A stretch of DNA of 5,877 nt, from the NCBI GenBank assembly GCA_025928535.1, contig JAICJJ010000204.1, forward strand, positions 1-5,877, read 5' to 3'. The stretch comes from Thermomicrobiales bacterium (GTDB lineage: Bacteria; Chloroflexota; Chloroflexia; Thermomicrobiales; UBA6265). Position 1 is the stretch's first letter. Every line of letters starts with the position of its first letter. Below are positions 5,365 to 5,877 of this stretch, in pieces. The notes beneath the pieces are model-generated. The model ran no database searches. It worked only from the letters and a program-made list of their open reading frames with translations, and was not told the DNA's origin. Position numbers and translations under genes: made by a program.

Positions 5365-5877
5365 AGCTGGCTCGGCTGCTGCTGGTCGGCCATCTCGCGG
5401 CGCTGGCGTTTGGCGTCGCCGGCTTGTTGCTGGCCTTGCCGCATCCCGAGTGGTGGTCGGGCGATGCGACCGCGCGCGCGGTGTTCGCGTTCGGCATGGC
5501 GTACGGCGGATCGACGCACATTCTTTTCGGCGCGGCGGCCATGTTCGCGTTCGCCTGGGCGACGCTTGGCAGGCGCAAGACGCTCGTCTTTTTTATCGTC
5601 GCCACGACGCTCACGCTCGCTTCCGAACTCGTCGGCACCGGCACGGGATGGCCCTTCGGCAACTACGCCTACACGACGCTGCTCGGTCCGAAGGCGCTCG
5701 GCCGGGTGCCGTTCACGATTCCCCTGTCGTGGTTCTCCATGGGCCTGGCGTCGTACATCCTCGGCAGTTTGCTGGCGGCCCGCGTCGGCCGCCGGCAAAC
5801 GCTCTGGTCGCTCGCGCTCGGCGTCTGGCTGCTCACCGCCTGGGATCTCGCGCTCGACCCGGCGATGGCGGCGCCGA
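5361..5877 (+). CDS. cruF: Carotenoid 1',2'-hydratase CruF (DUF422 membrane protein), 3' end cut off
   Basis: CruF adds water across the terminal 1',2' double bond of a psi end, making the tertiary hydroxyl that can later be glycosylated. It acts in cyanobacterial myxoxanthophyll, deinoxanthin and haloarchaeal bacterioruberin synthesis. The visible 172 residues carry hydrophobic segments near 5-27, 41-67, 74-92, 117-139 and 147-163. They include the conserved core SELVGTGTGWPFGNYAYT (88-105), then LGPKALGRVPFTIPLSWFSM (108-127) and LLTAWDLALDPAM (157-169), which I recognise as the hallmark of this family. The family is usually about 230-300 residues, so roughly a quarter to two fifths is missing beyond the window. 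No frameshift is seen. It starts inside the glycosyltransferase stop (ATGA), so both are one transcription unit. Substrate identity (lycopene, a monocyclic carotene, or a C50 carotenoid) cannot be told from sequence. Confidence 0.9.
   Translation, partial: MKLARLLLVGHLAALAFGVAGLLLALPHPEWWSGDATARAVFAFGMAYGGSTHILFGAAAMFAFAWATLGRRKTLVFFIVATTLTLASELVGTGTGWPFGNYAYTTLLGPKALGRVPFTIPLSWFSMGLASYILGSLLAARVGRRQTLWSLALGVWLLTAWDLALDPAMAAP

Overview
The window is GC-rich bacterial DNA dominated by a carotenoid gene cluster. It holds phytoene synthase (crtB, +), phytoene desaturase (crtI, -, convergent with crtB), and a family 2 glycosyltransferase (cruG-like, +, divergent from crtI) that overlaps the start of a carotenoid 1',2'-hydratase gene (cruF, +, cut by the window end). 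The organism cannot be fixed from the sequence. A crtB/crtI/cruF/glycosyltransferase set, with traces of a type 2 isopentenyl-diphosphate isomerase, would suit a pigmented Chloroflexota-like or related bacterium, but that is a weak inference.

Layout. Positions 1-104 are the 3' end of a cysteine-rich four-helix-bundle copper-binding protein (DUF326/Csp-like). Positions 105-375 hold no gene but contain an imperfect 31-bp inverted repeat (204-234 / 356-386) enclosing about 120 bp. It looks like a MITE or insertion-sequence remnant, and its right arm supplies the last codons of the next gene. Positions 376-1125 (-) encode an unrecognised six-helix membrane protein behind a strong ribosome binding site. 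Positions 1126-1643 are a scarred stretch. It carries a 58-codon minus-strand ORF that looks like the end of a truncated gene, and a plus-strand fragment that I read as the C-terminus of type 2 IPP isomerase (fni/idi2). The fragment lies inside a perfect 23-bp inverted repeat (1425-1447 / 1636-1658), whose right arm includes the crtB start codon.

How the genes work together. CrtB joins two GGPP into phytoene and CrtI desaturates it, probably to lycopene. CruF would hydrate the psi end and the CruG-like enzyme would glycosylate the new hydroxyl, giving a polar acyclic or monocyclic carotenoid glycoside for the membrane. No cyclase, ketolase or prenyl-elongase is visible, though the cluster may continue past the right edge. 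The fni remnant ends 3 nt before crtB, which suggests an ancestral fni-crtB operon supplying the C5 precursor. A rearrangement then removed most of fni and left an inverted copy of the fni/crtB junction.

The most unusual point is that junction. The same start-codon region faces outward in both directions, opening crtB on one side and a truncated minus-strand reading frame on the other. I see no convincing wholly new system; the rest is a recognisable pigment locus.
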